Origin: Bacteroides faecis MAJ27
GTDB lineage: Bacteria; Bacteroidota; Bacteroidia; Bacteroidales; Bacteroidaceae
Assembly: GCF_900106755.1 (NCBI RefSeq)
Contig: NZ_FNNN01000013.1
Coordinates: forward strand, 98,010-162,009
Direction of reading: 5' to 3'
DNA length: 64,000 bases
In this document: piece by piece, positions 17,110-24,952 of the stretch
Layout of the letters: each line of letters begins with the position of its first letter
Numbering within the stretch: the first letter of the stretch is position 1
Position numbers and translations under genes: made by a program
Notes under the pieces: model-generated
Databases searched by the model: none
What the model saw: the letters and a program-made list of their open reading frames with translations, nothing else
Told to the model about the DNA's origin: nothing

Positions 17110-17510
17110 AGTATTATCGTCTTTTGTTACTTACAAAAGTATTACGTTACAACGAATTAAGCAAATTTTTAAATAGAAAATATTAATAATATACACAATC
17201 AAACTTGACCTTTATTCATTTTTTGGTATGGCTAATAAGAACGCAAATTTATAAACGCCATTATATTGTTGGTTAATTTTCTAAAGTTCAAATGATTACA
17301 AAAATATTTTTTTGATAAAGTAGGGCACTACCCTTTTATTTACTCCTAATTTGCTTTGTACTCTTTCAATAATTCTATGGCAAACGGAGATTAAAAATCA
17401 ATTCTGATACATTTTTCTATTAGCATTTAGGGCTTTTTTGTTAGAATGTCCCTTTTTTACACCTATTATCAATCTAAGAAATCTTACTTTTGTCTGATAG
17501 TTAAGGCAAA
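17110..17510. promoter_or_regulatory. AT-rich gap with a -7 box for the AraC gene
   Basis: About 400 bp without a gene, strongly AT-rich. It contains the start region of the minus-strand unknown gene and, at 17485-17492, TACTTTTG, a perfect -7 box 18 bp before the AraC start; no good -33 TTTG is present at the right distance. Nothing else was seen. Confidence 0.45.
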
Positions 17511-18356
17511 ATGGAGAACATTCAAGTAATACAACCTACCAAATTGCTCGCTCCTTATATAAAGCAATATTGGTTTTTAAGGATAGATGATGTAAAGCAA
17601 GGCTTTCAGCGTTCTATCCCGGCGGGTTGTGTAGCACTTGTTTTTCATAAAGGAAATAAAATTATTTCTTCTTTTCATAAGGGAACGCAGCCACAATCCT
17701 ATATAAGTGGGCAAATCAGTACTTATTCAGACATAGAGTTTTCTTTCTTGGATATGGTCATTATTTTATTCCAGCCTATCGGATGCAGGATATTTTTTCC
17801 ATATCCTATGGAAGAGTTTACTAATCAGAATATAGGCATTGATTTGTTAGATAACACCTGTTTAGTAGAATTGGAAGAGAAAATAAATGAAGCATCAGAT
17901 AATTATCAAATAGTCAGATTGATAGAAGAATATTTATTAAATAGACTATGCGAAAATATATCATGCAACGCCAATAGGATGATGGCTACTATACACAATA
18001 TCAATGAAGGTGAAGGAAATATATCCGTTTTATCTCAAACGGCTTGTTTAGGATATAAGCAATTTAAACGGATATTCGCTGAATATGTAGGACTAAATCC
18101 AAAAGATTTTATCCAAATCACACGATTTAGAAAGGCATTCAATATTTTGCAACCAACTCCACAAATCAGTATAAGTAAGGTTGCCTATGATTGTGGATAT
18201 TATGATAAATCACATTTAATAAAAGAGTTTAAAATGTTCACGGGCTATACCCCTAAACAACTACTTGAAATTTGTGATACTTATACCGAAAATCTATCGG
18301 TATTCAACTCTGTATTTATCAACGACAACAAAGAACTTAATAATATCGCTTTATGA
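17511..18356 (+). CDS. AraC-family regulator (element cargo)
   Basis: A 281-residue regulator. The N-terminal domain (PTKLLAPYIKQYWFLRID) is of the type found in AraC members with the DUF6597 sensor region. The C-terminal part holds two helix-turn-helix motifs (ISVLSQTACLGYKQFKRIF and ISKVAYDCGYYDKSHLIKEF). Its stop overlaps the start of the reductase gene by 4 bp (ATGA), so the two are translationally coupled. It probably controls that pair, as cargo of the element. Confidence 0.85.
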   Translation: MENIQVIQPTKLLAPYIKQYWFLRIDDVKQGFQRSIPAGCVALVFHKGNKIISSFHKGTQPQSYISGQISTYSDIEFSFLDMVIILFQPIGCRIFFPYPMEEFTNQNIGIDLLDNTCLVELEEKINEASDNYQIVRLIEEYLLNRLCENISCNANRMMATIHNINEGEGNISVLSQTACLGYKQFKRIFAEYVGLNPKDFIQITRFRKAFNILQPTPQISISKVAYDCGYYDKSHLIKEFKMFTGYTPKQLLEICDTYTENLSVFNSVFINDNKELNNIAL

Positions 18357-19327
18357 AAATATTGATATACGGTGCTGGCGTAGTGGGTTGTACTTATGGC
18401 TGGCAATTATCCAAAGCTGGATGTGACGTTACTGTATTGGTGCGTAATGGACAAAAAGAATTTGTACAAAAAAATGGTATTCACATTATTTGTTCTGACT
18501 TTAGAGAGAAAGTAAGAAAAGATACAGATATAATCTTTAAGCCTACAGTAATAGACGAACTTTCGTCAAATAATGATTTTGAATACATTATTGTCTCCAC
18601 CAATAAATTGCAATTATCAACTATATTGCCAAGTCTTTCAAAGTCAGCAGGAAAAGCAAATGTTGTATTTTTCCAAAATAATTGGGATGTTTTTACTGAA
18701 ATAGATAAATATTTAAAACCTGAACAATACTTTTTTGCTTTCCCCTTTATGGTCGGAGGTGGAAAAGAAGATAAAAGCATACATTGTGCCATTTCAGGTC
18801 TAAAATATTCCAATACCCCGTTAGGGGAAAAAGACGGGCGGACAACTCCACGAGTAGAAAAACTTTCTATAGTACTGGATAAAGCAAACTTAAAGCCTAC
18901 CATTTCTAATCAAATATTAGTATGGCTAATCACACATTATGCTGTCGCTGCCGGTCTTTCAGCGGGAATAATGAGTGCCGGAAGTGCCTCTAAATTTATA
19001 GAGAATACAGCTATTATTAAAACCACTATGAAAGCTATTCGGGAAGGCTTAGCTATTTGCAAAAGAATGGGTATCAATCCTAAAACAGAAAAAGCAAACA
19101 GATTATATCTTTTACCTTTATTTATCAGTGTGCCAATAGCAAAGAAAATTTATAGTAATGATGCTCTGCAACTTATGTTTGAAGGACATATAAATCACTC
19201 CCCTGCTGAAATACGGCAAATGATAGATGATATAATAGATAGTGGTGTAAAATATGGTGTTACAACTCCTAATCTAGCACAATTAAAAAGTTATATATCT
19301 TCTAATCAAACTAATAAAAGTAATTGA
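18353..19327 (+). CDS. Ketopantoate reductase-family protein (element cargo)
   Basis: A 324-residue NADP-binding oxidoreductase. The Rossmann motif is GAGVVGCTYGWQL at residues 7-19, followed by VTVLVRNGQ. The C-terminal helical domain has LVWLITHYAVAAGL, where PanE has its catalytic Lys; that Lys is not evident at the usual place, so activity on ketopantoate is doubtful. Such PanE/ApbA-like paralogues on mobile elements may reduce another 2-keto compound. It is coupled to the AraC gene upstream. Confidence 0.8.
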   Translation: MKILIYGAGVVGCTYGWQLSKAGCDVTVLVRNGQKEFVQKNGIHIICSDFREKVRKDTDIIFKPTVIDELSSNNDFEYIIVSTNKLQLSTILPSLSKSAGKANVVFFQNNWDVFTEIDKYLKPEQYFFAFPFMVGGGKEDKSIHCAISGLKYSNTPLGEKDGRTTPRVEKLSIVLDKANLKPTISNQILVWLITHYAVAAGLSAGIMSAGSASKFIENTAIIKTTMKAIREGLAICKRMGINPKTEKANRLYLLPLFISVPIAKKIYSNDALQLMFEGHINHSPAEIRQMIDDIIDSGVKYGVTTPNLAQLKSYISSNQTNKSN

Positions 19328-19365
19328 ATAAGACTATCAATTCGATAGCCATTAAATATAAGCGT

Positions 19366-19605
19366 ATGAAAGATATATTACAAGAGAGATTTTTCCGATT
19401 ATTATTGGAATGCTCACAGCGTAAAGTTTCTGTAACAGAGTTTACAGAGGCTATTGAAGAATTGGCTACACATTTAGCTGATTTCAGTTTCAACGAACAG
19501 GATTATAGCGTTTTACTTCGCTATTTCTCCTTTGGTTTGCATCGACTTAAATCGTATCGTGTGCGGTTTGAGCAAGAAAAAAATGCCCTACTTGCATTTA
19601 ATTGA
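19366..19605 (+). CDS. RteC-like protein, N-terminal part of a split gene
   Basis: This open frame of 79 codons (MKDILQERFFRLLLECSQRK and on) has no clear family on its own. It runs into a run of seven A at 19577-19583, where a one-base shift joins it in frame to the RteC-like C-terminal ORF beginning at 19583. The joined protein would have about 204 residues, close to the usual RteC length. The TTG at 19324 is a less likely start because it overlaps the reductase stop codon. Confidence 0.55.
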   Translation: MKDILQERFFRLLLECSQRKVSVTEFTEAIEELATHLADFSFNEQDYSVLLRYFSFGLHRLKSYRVRFEQEKNALLAFN

Positions 19606-19978
19606 TGAAGCAATAGGATTACTAAATAATGAAATGCGTATTATCAAACTGCGCATAAAATATCCTGAACAGTTCCAGCAACATGCAAATAAGCTCTTTA
19701 TTTCCCCTCTCCATTTAGCTGACAAAACAAGCCTTATCAATATCATGGAAATAGTCAGCGGCTTATTCCTTTCAAAACGTGTAATATATCAGAATGGAAA
19801 ACCTATTCACTTGACGGACTTAGGCAAAACCTTTGAATGGCTTTTCAATATCAAGTTAGGTGATTATCACCAAAAGTACATGGATGTCATCAAGCGAAAG
19901 CCAGCCAAACTAACGGAGTTTCTTAATGAACTGGCAAACCTTATTCACAAAGAACACGAAAATAAAGGGTATAGATAA
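19583..19978 (+). CDS. RteC-like protein, C-terminal part of a split gene
   Basis: A 131-codon frame with the C-terminal pattern of RteC, the regulator of excision in CTnDOT-type elements: LHLADKTSLINIMEIVSGLF, then LGKTFEWLFNIKLGDYHQKY and a basic KRKPAKLTEFLNELAN. The N-terminal helix (AIGLLNNEMRIIKLRIKYPEQF) also fits RteC. Its ATG directly follows the A7 run at 19577-19583, so it may be translated by restart, by transcriptional slippage, or not at all if the shift is a true mutation. Confidence 0.65.
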   Translation: MPYLHLIDEAIGLLNNEMRIIKLRIKYPEQFQQHANKLFISPLHLADKTSLINIMEIVSGLFLSKRVIYQNGKPIHLTDLGKTFEWLFNIKLGDYHQKYMDVIKRKPAKLTEFLNELANLIHKEHENKGYR

Positions 19979-20108
19979 TCAAGCATTTAGCATCAATTTA
20001 TACGGGGTAGCGTATGCTACCTTGTAATTTGTTTGCTTCCCTTTGCCGAACTTTGCTTCATCAATCGATTGGTAATCATATAAGTATAACCTGAAAAATG
20101 AAGCAAAT

Positions 20109-20432
20109 ATGTATGTAGATAATTATGAGTTTAAAGACTGGATGCAAAAACTACTTGATAAACTGGAAGAAGTAGGAAAAGATGTAAAGAGCTTGCAAAC
20201 CAATCCCGAAGTAATGCCGGGTGACAAGCTATTGGATAATCAGGATTTATGCCTATTGTTCAAAGTGAGTACCCGAACATTACAGCGATTGCGAAGCAAG
20301 AAACTACTGCCCTTTATGATGATTAGCGGAAAAGCCTATTATCGGGCTTCCGATGTGCGTGAGTTTATAAAGGAACGGTTTGATGTGGGAACGCTCCGAA
20401 AATTCGAGAAAGAACACGGAGCAAATAAGTAA
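20109..20432 (+). CDS. Helix-turn-helix protein (excisionase-like)
   Basis: A 107-residue protein with a short N-terminal coiled-coil-like segment (DWMQKLLDKLEEVGKDVKSL) and a MerR/excisionase-type winged helix at residues about 40-95 (LLDNQDLCLLFKVSTRTLQR, YYRASDVREFIKERF). It is one of three such proteins on this element. In Bacteroides elements these small HTH proteins help excision or regulation. A strong terminator follows at 20443. Confidence 0.85.
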   Translation: MYVDNYEFKDWMQKLLDKLEEVGKDVKSLQTNPEVMPGDKLLDNQDLCLLFKVSTRTLQRLRSKKLLPFMMISGKAYYRASDVREFIKERFDVGTLRKFEKEHGANK

Positions 20433-20442
20433 CAGTGAAATT

Positions 20443-20487
20443 CATCCCGAAGCTGTACACGTGGCAGCTTCGGGATGTTTTTCTTTT
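20443..20487 (+). terminator. Rho-independent terminator after the HTH gene
   Basis: A 13-bp perfect stem CATCCCGAAGCTG / CAGCTTCGGGATG (20443-20455 / 20465-20477) is followed by TTTTTCTTTT. It separates the plus-strand HTH gene from the convergent mobilization gene. Confidence 0.92.
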
Positions 20488-20498
20488 GGCAAGTACAT

Positions 20499-20948
20499 CT
20501 ACTTCTCTGCCGATATTATTCCCTCCTCTTTATAAGATGCTTCAAACTGTTTGGTAAGCGCAATAATCTGCTGGTTCGTCTTTACCAGTTCAACAGTGTA
20601 TTGTTCCAGTTTGTAAAGCTGGGCAAGTGCTTTCTTTTCCGCAAAATTGGAATGAAGTTCTTTCACTACCTGATTATAGTTATTGCCTATGCTCCTGAAT
20701 TGGGTAAATAACTGGGAGAGTTGAATATAATAATCAACCTTGCTTTTATCAATTCTAAGCACCTTAAACGACTTCCCGAAAATACAGTTCTTAATGAAAT
20801 GTGCCTTTACCTTGTAACCTGACTGGTCGTAAAAAGCTAAGAACTTGGCGTTCTCCACATCGTCCAAATTCAGGGAATAACGGTGCGTTCGTGGGTCAAG
20901 TTTAGGCTTGCGCCCACCTTTGTTAAATGGCTTCTTTTTCTGTTCCAT
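20499..20948 (-). CDS. Mobilization (relaxosome accessory) protein, MobA/MobC type
   Basis: A 149-residue protein with a basic N terminus (KKPFNKGGRKPKLDPRTHRY), a ribbon-helix-helix-like segment and the helical region with FRSIGNNYNQVVKELHSNF and LYKLEQYTVELVKTNQQII that marks Bacteroides mobilization accessory proteins. These bind oriT and recruit the relaxase. The relaxase gene usually follows on the same strand, but here the next gene is a convergent HTH gene behind a terminator, so no relaxase is encoded beside it. Confidence 0.75.
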   Translation of the reverse strand: MEQKKKPFNKGGRKPKLDPRTHRYSLNLDDVENAKFLAFYDQSGYKVKAHFIKNCIFGKSFKVLRIDKSKVDYYIQLSQLFTQFRSIGNNYNQVVKELHSNFAEKKALAQLYKLEQYTVELVKTNQQIIALTKQFEASYKEEGIISAEK

Positions 20949-20965
20949 AATTGCAATTATTTACT

Positions 20966-21077
20966 GGTTTTACGACTTCGGAGTAAAACCAACCACCTTT
21001 TAAGGTGGCAAGGTTTTGAGGCACAAAAAACGAAGTGCGGGCCTCAAAACACAACTTGCTGTTATCATGTGATAACA
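20966..21077. other. Hairpin cluster, candidate origin of transfer
   Basis: Four inverted repeats follow one another upstream of the mobilization gene: GGTTTTAC (20966-20973) / GTAAAACC (20983-20990); CCACCTT (20993-20999) / AAGGTGG (21002-21008); GTTTTGAGGC (21013-21022) / GCCTCAAAAC (21041-21050); and TGTTATCA (21060-21067) / TGATAACA (21070-21077). Such clusters next to a mobilization gene are typical of oriT. The nic site cannot be read off. The rest of 21078-21435 holds no gene or further repeat that I could see. Confidence 0.55.
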
Positions 21078-21435
21078 AAAATCTTCCCTATGGTCAGATT
21101 ACAAAAGCAAGCGGTTCGGCTTCCTCCTATGTCTATTTATCGGTTACAAAATTACAGACAGCAGTTTGCCCCTGAAAGATGGGCTATTACGCCAAACTGC
21201 GACACAAACGGACAAAGTACCCCCATTTTAAAAAGCATCTGTTTTTACCCTTTTCTTTGCTGAAAATTGATTGAATGGTGGTAATCTATAAGACAGTCTA
21301 ACAAGGTTTGAATATGGCTTTAAAACATGTTTGAAAGGCGTTTAACGATTTGGCAATACTGCCATGAAACTGGCTTACCACTTTTAAATCATTATCAAAA
21401 ATCAATCTATTCATAAACCATTAAAAATTGAAAGT

Positions 21436-21735
21436 ATGGCAGAAGTAAAACAATCATTACAGGAAACAGCAAGTAAGGAACGGGAAAGCTATAAATCGGT
21501 ATTCCTTAAAAAGCGGTCGGTTTGCAACCGTCAAAGCGTGTACATAAGTGGAGAGATACAGAAACGTATCATGCAGATTGTAGGCGTGATTACAAACAAA
21601 CAGGTAAGCATCGGAAGTTTCATTGATAACGTACTGGAAGAGCATTTGAATACGTACAATGATGTCCTTTCGGTTCTCTACCGGGAAGAAATGCAAAAAG
21701 GAATATTCAACCAGCCAAAAGAGAATAAAGAATGA
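21436..21735 (+). CDS. DUF3408-type protein
   Basis: A 99-residue protein with a basic, Lys/Arg-rich N-terminal part and a ribbon-helix-helix-like C-terminal part (SVYISGEIQKRIMQIVGVIT, SIGSFIDNVLEEHLNTY), the pattern of DUF3408 proteins in Bacteroides conjugative and mobilizable elements. The role is unknown, probably DNA binding. Its stop codon overlaps the start of the next HTH gene by 4 bp, so the two are in one operon. Confidence 0.8.
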   Translation: MAEVKQSLQETASKERESYKSVFLKKRSVCNRQSVYISGEIQKRIMQIVGVITNKQVSIGSFIDNVLEEHLNTYNDVLSVLYREEMQKGIFNQPKENKE

Positions 21736-22049
21736 ATATAATAACTATTGAGGAACAGACCTTTAAACAGTTATGCAGTCGGTTCGCCAACTTTGCTAAT
21801 CAGGTGGAACGCATTTGCAGGTTGAACAATCATCAGTCCGATAAATGGTTGTCAGGTCGTGAAGTGTGTGCCCTGCTCGGCATCAGCATCCGAAGTTTGC
21901 AGAACTACCGGGACAGTGGTAAACTGGGTTACTCCCAAATCGGGAATAAGCTGTACTATAAATCTGTCGATATTGAAACACTGGTTGCTGAATGTACAGT
22001 TAACCATCTTTCAGGAAAGAAAAACAACTATATACCAACCAATAAATAA
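21732..22049 (+). CDS. Helix-turn-helix protein (excisionase-like)
   Basis: A 105-residue protein with a helical N terminus and a winged-helix excisionase-type domain at about 40-90 (WLSGREVCALLGISIRSLQN, KLYYKSVDIETLVAE). It overlaps the DUF3408 gene by 4 bp and is followed 10 bp later by the DUF3876 gene. It is a paralogue of the proteins at 20109 and 22403. Confidence 0.87.
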   Translation: MNIITIEEQTFKQLCSRFANFANQVERICRLNNHQSDKWLSGREVCALLGISIRSLQNYRDSGKLGYSQIGNKLYYKSVDIETLVAECTVNHLSGKKNNYIPTNK

Positions 22050-22059
22050 GTATCGCCTT

Positions 22060-22362
22060 ATGACAAGAAAACAAGATGACAATTCAGAAGCAAACCAATC
22101 TTTTACCCTCCCGGCTATTGTGGGTACATGGGAAAGTTTAAATCTTCATCCTACGGTGATGATATATCCAAGTAAGAAAAAGTATCTCCTTTCGATGCTT
22201 CATGTATCGGATAACGGACAGGCGCAACCCGCTACTTACGAGATACAGAAAGAAGATAGCCGTTACTTTATTGTTTCAGCCTTTAAGCGGCTTTATATCG
22301 GCTATGACAAGGCAAAAGACAGCCTTTCCATTTCTTACTATGGCAATTATCTGCGTAATTGA
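22060..22362 (+). CDS. DUF3876-type protein
   Basis: A 100-residue protein starting at the ATG at 22060. Its single beta-rich domain (LPAIVGTWESLNLHPTVMIY, then KRLYIGYDKAKDSLSISYYG) has the DUF3876 pattern found only on Bacteroidetes mobile elements. It has no signal peptide. The function is unknown; it is in the DUF3408-HTH operon. Confidence 0.75.
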   Translation: MTRKQDDNSEANQSFTLPAIVGTWESLNLHPTVMIYPSKKKYLLSMLHVSDNGQAQPATYEIQKEDSRYFIVSAFKRLYIGYDKAKDSLSISYYGNYLRN

Positions 22363-22402
22363 AAATGTATATACTAATCATTCAAGCTAACTATAAATCA
22401 AT

Positions 22403-22696
22403 ATGGAACTAATAAACAGCAACAGTGAAATGATAAAAGAGTTCTTTCAATCTATGGATAGAATGTTAGACGGTATCAGCCGACTGGCAAAGGAGAGCAG
22501 ACCGCATTTGAACGGCGAGAAGTTTCTAAGCAACCGGGAAGCAGCCAAATATCTGAAAGTAAGCATCCGCACGCTGCAAGAATGGCGAGATACGGGCGTT
22601 ATCCCTTACATTCAGATAAAAGGCAAAATAATCTACCGTCAAAGCGATATAGAACGGCTTTTGCAGACCTACTACAACAAGGAACGGCAGGAATAA
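22403..22696 (+). CDS. Helix-turn-helix protein (excisionase-like)
   Basis: A 97-residue protein with an N-terminal coiled-coil-like helix (MIKEFFQSMDRMLDGISRLA) and a winged-helix domain (KFLSNREAAKYLKVSIRTLQ, IIYRQSDIERLLQTY). It is the last gene of the DUF3408 operon. The structured 108-nt element follows 64 bp downstream. Confidence 0.87.
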   Translation: MELINSNSEMIKEFFQSMDRMLDGISRLAKESRPHLNGEKFLSNREAAKYLKVSIRTLQEWRDTGVIPYIQIKGKIIYRQSDIERLLQTYYNKERQE

Positions 22697-22760
22697 CCCA
22701 CCGTCCTAAAAAACACATTTTTTTCCTAAACTGACTAAGAACATTAACTCTATCAGTGTA

Positions 22761-22868
22761 GTATTCCGTCTGTGCAAGCCTTTGGAAGAAAATACTACCC
22801 GGAGCGTAGCGCAGGCGTGGAGATTTTCTTTCAAACCCGTAGGGCTTGGGCTTGAACGGACGGAATAC
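22761..22868. repeat. 108-nt imperfect cruciform or structured RNA element
   Basis: The outer arms 22761-22780 and 22849-22868 are complementary at 18 of 20 positions (GTATTCCGTC at one end, GACGGAATAC at the other). Directly inside, 22781-22793 and 22823-22835 are complementary at 12 of 13. A 13-nt bulge (22836-22848) interrupts only the 3' side, and the apex (22794-22822) contains a small CTAC/GTAG pair. There is no T-run, so this is not a terminator. It may be a small RNA, a recombinase site or an origin. The rest of 22697-22930 holds no gene. Confidence 0.65.
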
Positions 22869-22930
22869 GAAGCTTACCTTTGTTAATGTTTTATTCAGCT
22901 TTGGAAGAATCTTCGCTAATCAGTCTGTAT

Positions 22931-23437
22931 TTACTCAAACTTCTTCTCTTGCTTATTGTCATTTTTCATGCCACTTTCACTCAATGATTGTGATATAGAA
23001 GATGTAATTGTTAATTGGGCATTTTTAAAATTAGCTTCTTGTTGATATTGAATGCTTAGCCATTGAGGGAAATAGAATGACTTTACATTTTCCCATTTTA
23101 TGTTTGTATAATGTAAATCTTGCGCCATTGCTTCTATTAATAACAACTCTTTATCAAAAATCAAATTGGAATTTGGAGTAGGATTTTGCAATACAGAATA
23201 ATAGTCACTCCATGCTTTTCGCACTTTCTTACTATCATAAAAAACAACATCAATAGAATTAAGCGCACGAACATATTCTATTGTACACCTATTATAACGT
23301 GTTGCCATTAATATCTTAAAAATTTCCATTTTATCTTTTTTCTTATCAGTTCTGATTGATAAATACCTTGTTATAAGAACTGCTATAATGGGTGATAAAA
23401 CAATTGCTATTATATTTATAATATTCTGTATATCCAT
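22931..23437 (-). CDS. DUF6680-like membrane-anchored protein (element cargo)
   Basis: A 168-residue protein with one N-terminal membrane helix (residues 5-25) and a cytoplasmic helical domain beginning KKDKMEIFKILMATRYNRCT, followed by ALNSIDVVFYD. This pattern resembles DUF6680 from memory. The function is unknown. It lies beside the recombinase on the same strand with 55 bp between, at the right end of the element, where cargo is common. It is AT-rich like the cargo at the left end. Confidence 0.6.
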   Translation of the reverse strand: MDIQNIINIIAIVLSPIIAVLITRYLSIRTDKKKDKMEIFKILMATRYNRCTIEYVRALNSIDVVFYDSKKVRKAWSDYYSVLQNPTPNSNLIFDKELLLIEAMAQDLHYTNIKWENVKSFYFPQWLSIQYQQEANFKNAQLTITSSISQSLSESGMKNDNKQEKKFE

Positions 23438-23492
23438 TTTTTACTTATTTTGAGACGAAAATAGAAATTATTTATCAAAAAAGCAATAAAAT

Positions 23493-24722
23493 TCAGCTTA
23501 TTGAAAAATTCTTTTCCACATTCACCATATCACGCATAATGGAGCTATCTAAAACCTTTGCATAATGCTGTGTCATTCTGATATTGGAATGTCCCAAAAT
23601 CTTAGATACATTTTCCATTGATACATCATTAGCGAGAAAAACAACTGTAGCCGCAGTATGTCTTGCAACATGAGTAGTTAGGCGTTTGGTAATGCTGCAC
23701 AAATCAGCGATTTCCTTTAGATAGGCATTCATGCGCTGATTACTAATTACAGGCAAAAGCACACCTTTCTTTATGCACTCTGCATTATCTTCATATTTCC
23801 TTAATATCCTTTGAGGAATAGATAAAACAGGAATATTGCACATTTGATTAGTTTTCTGTCTTGGCTTGCGTATCCATAAAGTACCGTTATTGTCTTTTAT
23901 CAAGTGCTCACGGCTTAACTGCTGCACATCGACAAAAGCAAGTGCGGTAAAACAGCAAAAGACAAAAATATCCCTTACCTGCTCCAAACGTTTGATAGTA
24001 AATCCTTTGTTCATCAAAACATCCAATTCTTCACGTGAAAGGAACTCTACATTAACTTCTTCCTGCTTGAAGTGGATGCCGTAAAACGGGTCTTTCTTTA
24101 TCCAGTCGTTAGCCAAAGCAATACGAACAACTTTTTTCAAGTTCTTCAAATGCTTCAATGCGGAATTGTTTTGGCAATGCTTATCCGTTTTCAGCCAAAA
24201 ATCAAAATCACGGATAAATTGCCCGTCCAGTTCTGCCAGCATTATATCATCACGGTGGTAACAACTACGGATATATTCTTTCAAGCGGTTTATGGAAGTA
24301 TCAAACTTGGTAACTGTGCTTTCCGTATATTCCTTACCAATCAGGGCACGGCATTTCTCGTTATGCTCCGCATACACTTCTAGCAAACTGCGCTGCACCT
24401 TGTCCCGTCCGTAGAAACAATCCTTTATTGTATCGGCTGTTATCGGTTTGTTGTCTATTTCCAGTTCACGGTGTATCTGCAATACTTTGGCACGAATCGT
24501 ATTGATATAGTGGTTCAGTTCTGTAGCTACACGGTCTTTTCCTTTGGAACATTCCTTTTTCTGATTCCATAAATCTACGGGAATGCTCCGTTTAATCATA
24601 ACTTCGACTACTCGTTTGTTTACGGTGATGCGCATACAAATAGGAGCTTCACCGTTTTTCAAAAGTTTCGCTTTCTTGATAATGAACAATACGCTTAGTG
24701 TGTTTCTTTTCACTGCTCCCAT
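23493..24722 (-). CDS. Tyrosine site-specific recombinase (integrase)
   Basis: A 409-residue integrase of the Bacteroides element type. An N-terminal arm-type domain and a SAM-like core-binding domain (about 100-205) are followed by the catalytic domain. The HxxR motif is in THVARHTAA, the third His/Trp position is in LGHSN, and the nucleophile is Tyr387 in QHYAKV. The first catalytic Arg is missing: the usual box reads FTALAFVDVQQL, as in the IntDOT-like group. It reads towards the interior of the element, with its start 230 bp from attR, and should catalyse insertion at the tRNA-Asp 3' end. Confidence 0.93.
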   Translation of the reverse strand: MGAVKRNTLSVLFIIKKAKLLKNGEAPICMRITVNKRVVEVMIKRSIPVDLWNQKKECSKGKDRVATELNHYINTIRAKVLQIHRELEIDNKPITADTIKDCFYGRDKVQRSLLEVYAEHNEKCRALIGKEYTESTVTKFDTSINRLKEYIRSCYHRDDIMLAELDGQFIRDFDFWLKTDKHCQNNSALKHLKNLKKVVRIALANDWIKKDPFYGIHFKQEEVNVEFLSREELDVLMNKGFTIKRLEQVRDIFVFCCFTALAFVDVQQLSREHLIKDNNGTLWIRKPRQKTNQMCNIPVLSIPQRILRKYEDNAECIKKGVLLPVISNQRMNAYLKEIADLCSITKRLTTHVARHTAATVVFLANDVSMENVSKILGHSNIRMTQHYAKVLDSSIMRDMVNVEKNFSIS

Positions 24723-24901
24723 AATTCTTTGTTTTTTAAGTGGTACAAAATTAGTTTGCTACACTCAAAAACCAGCTACGCAAAAAGCTGACAATCAAAG
24801 ACAAAAGCGTCAATTCGTGGGAGCAAAAACAGTTTTCAAAAAGTCCCACGAATAAGCCACGTGAGAACTGCTTTAAACCGCTATTTTTTGCCTAAGCGGG
24901 G

Positions 24902-24941
24902 AAAAAGAAAAAGCTCTGAAATCCTTGAATTTCAGAGCTTT
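24902..24941 (-). terminator. Terminator of tRNA-Asp, element-borne copy
   Basis: This is the same 40 bp as 15439-15478: a hairpin GCTCTGAAAT/ATTTCAGAGC with T-rich flank on the minus strand, 24 bp beyond the 3' end of tRNA-Asp. It appears to have arrived with the element and replaced the original terminator. Confidence 0.8.
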
Positions 24942-24952
24942 GCTTTAATTTG

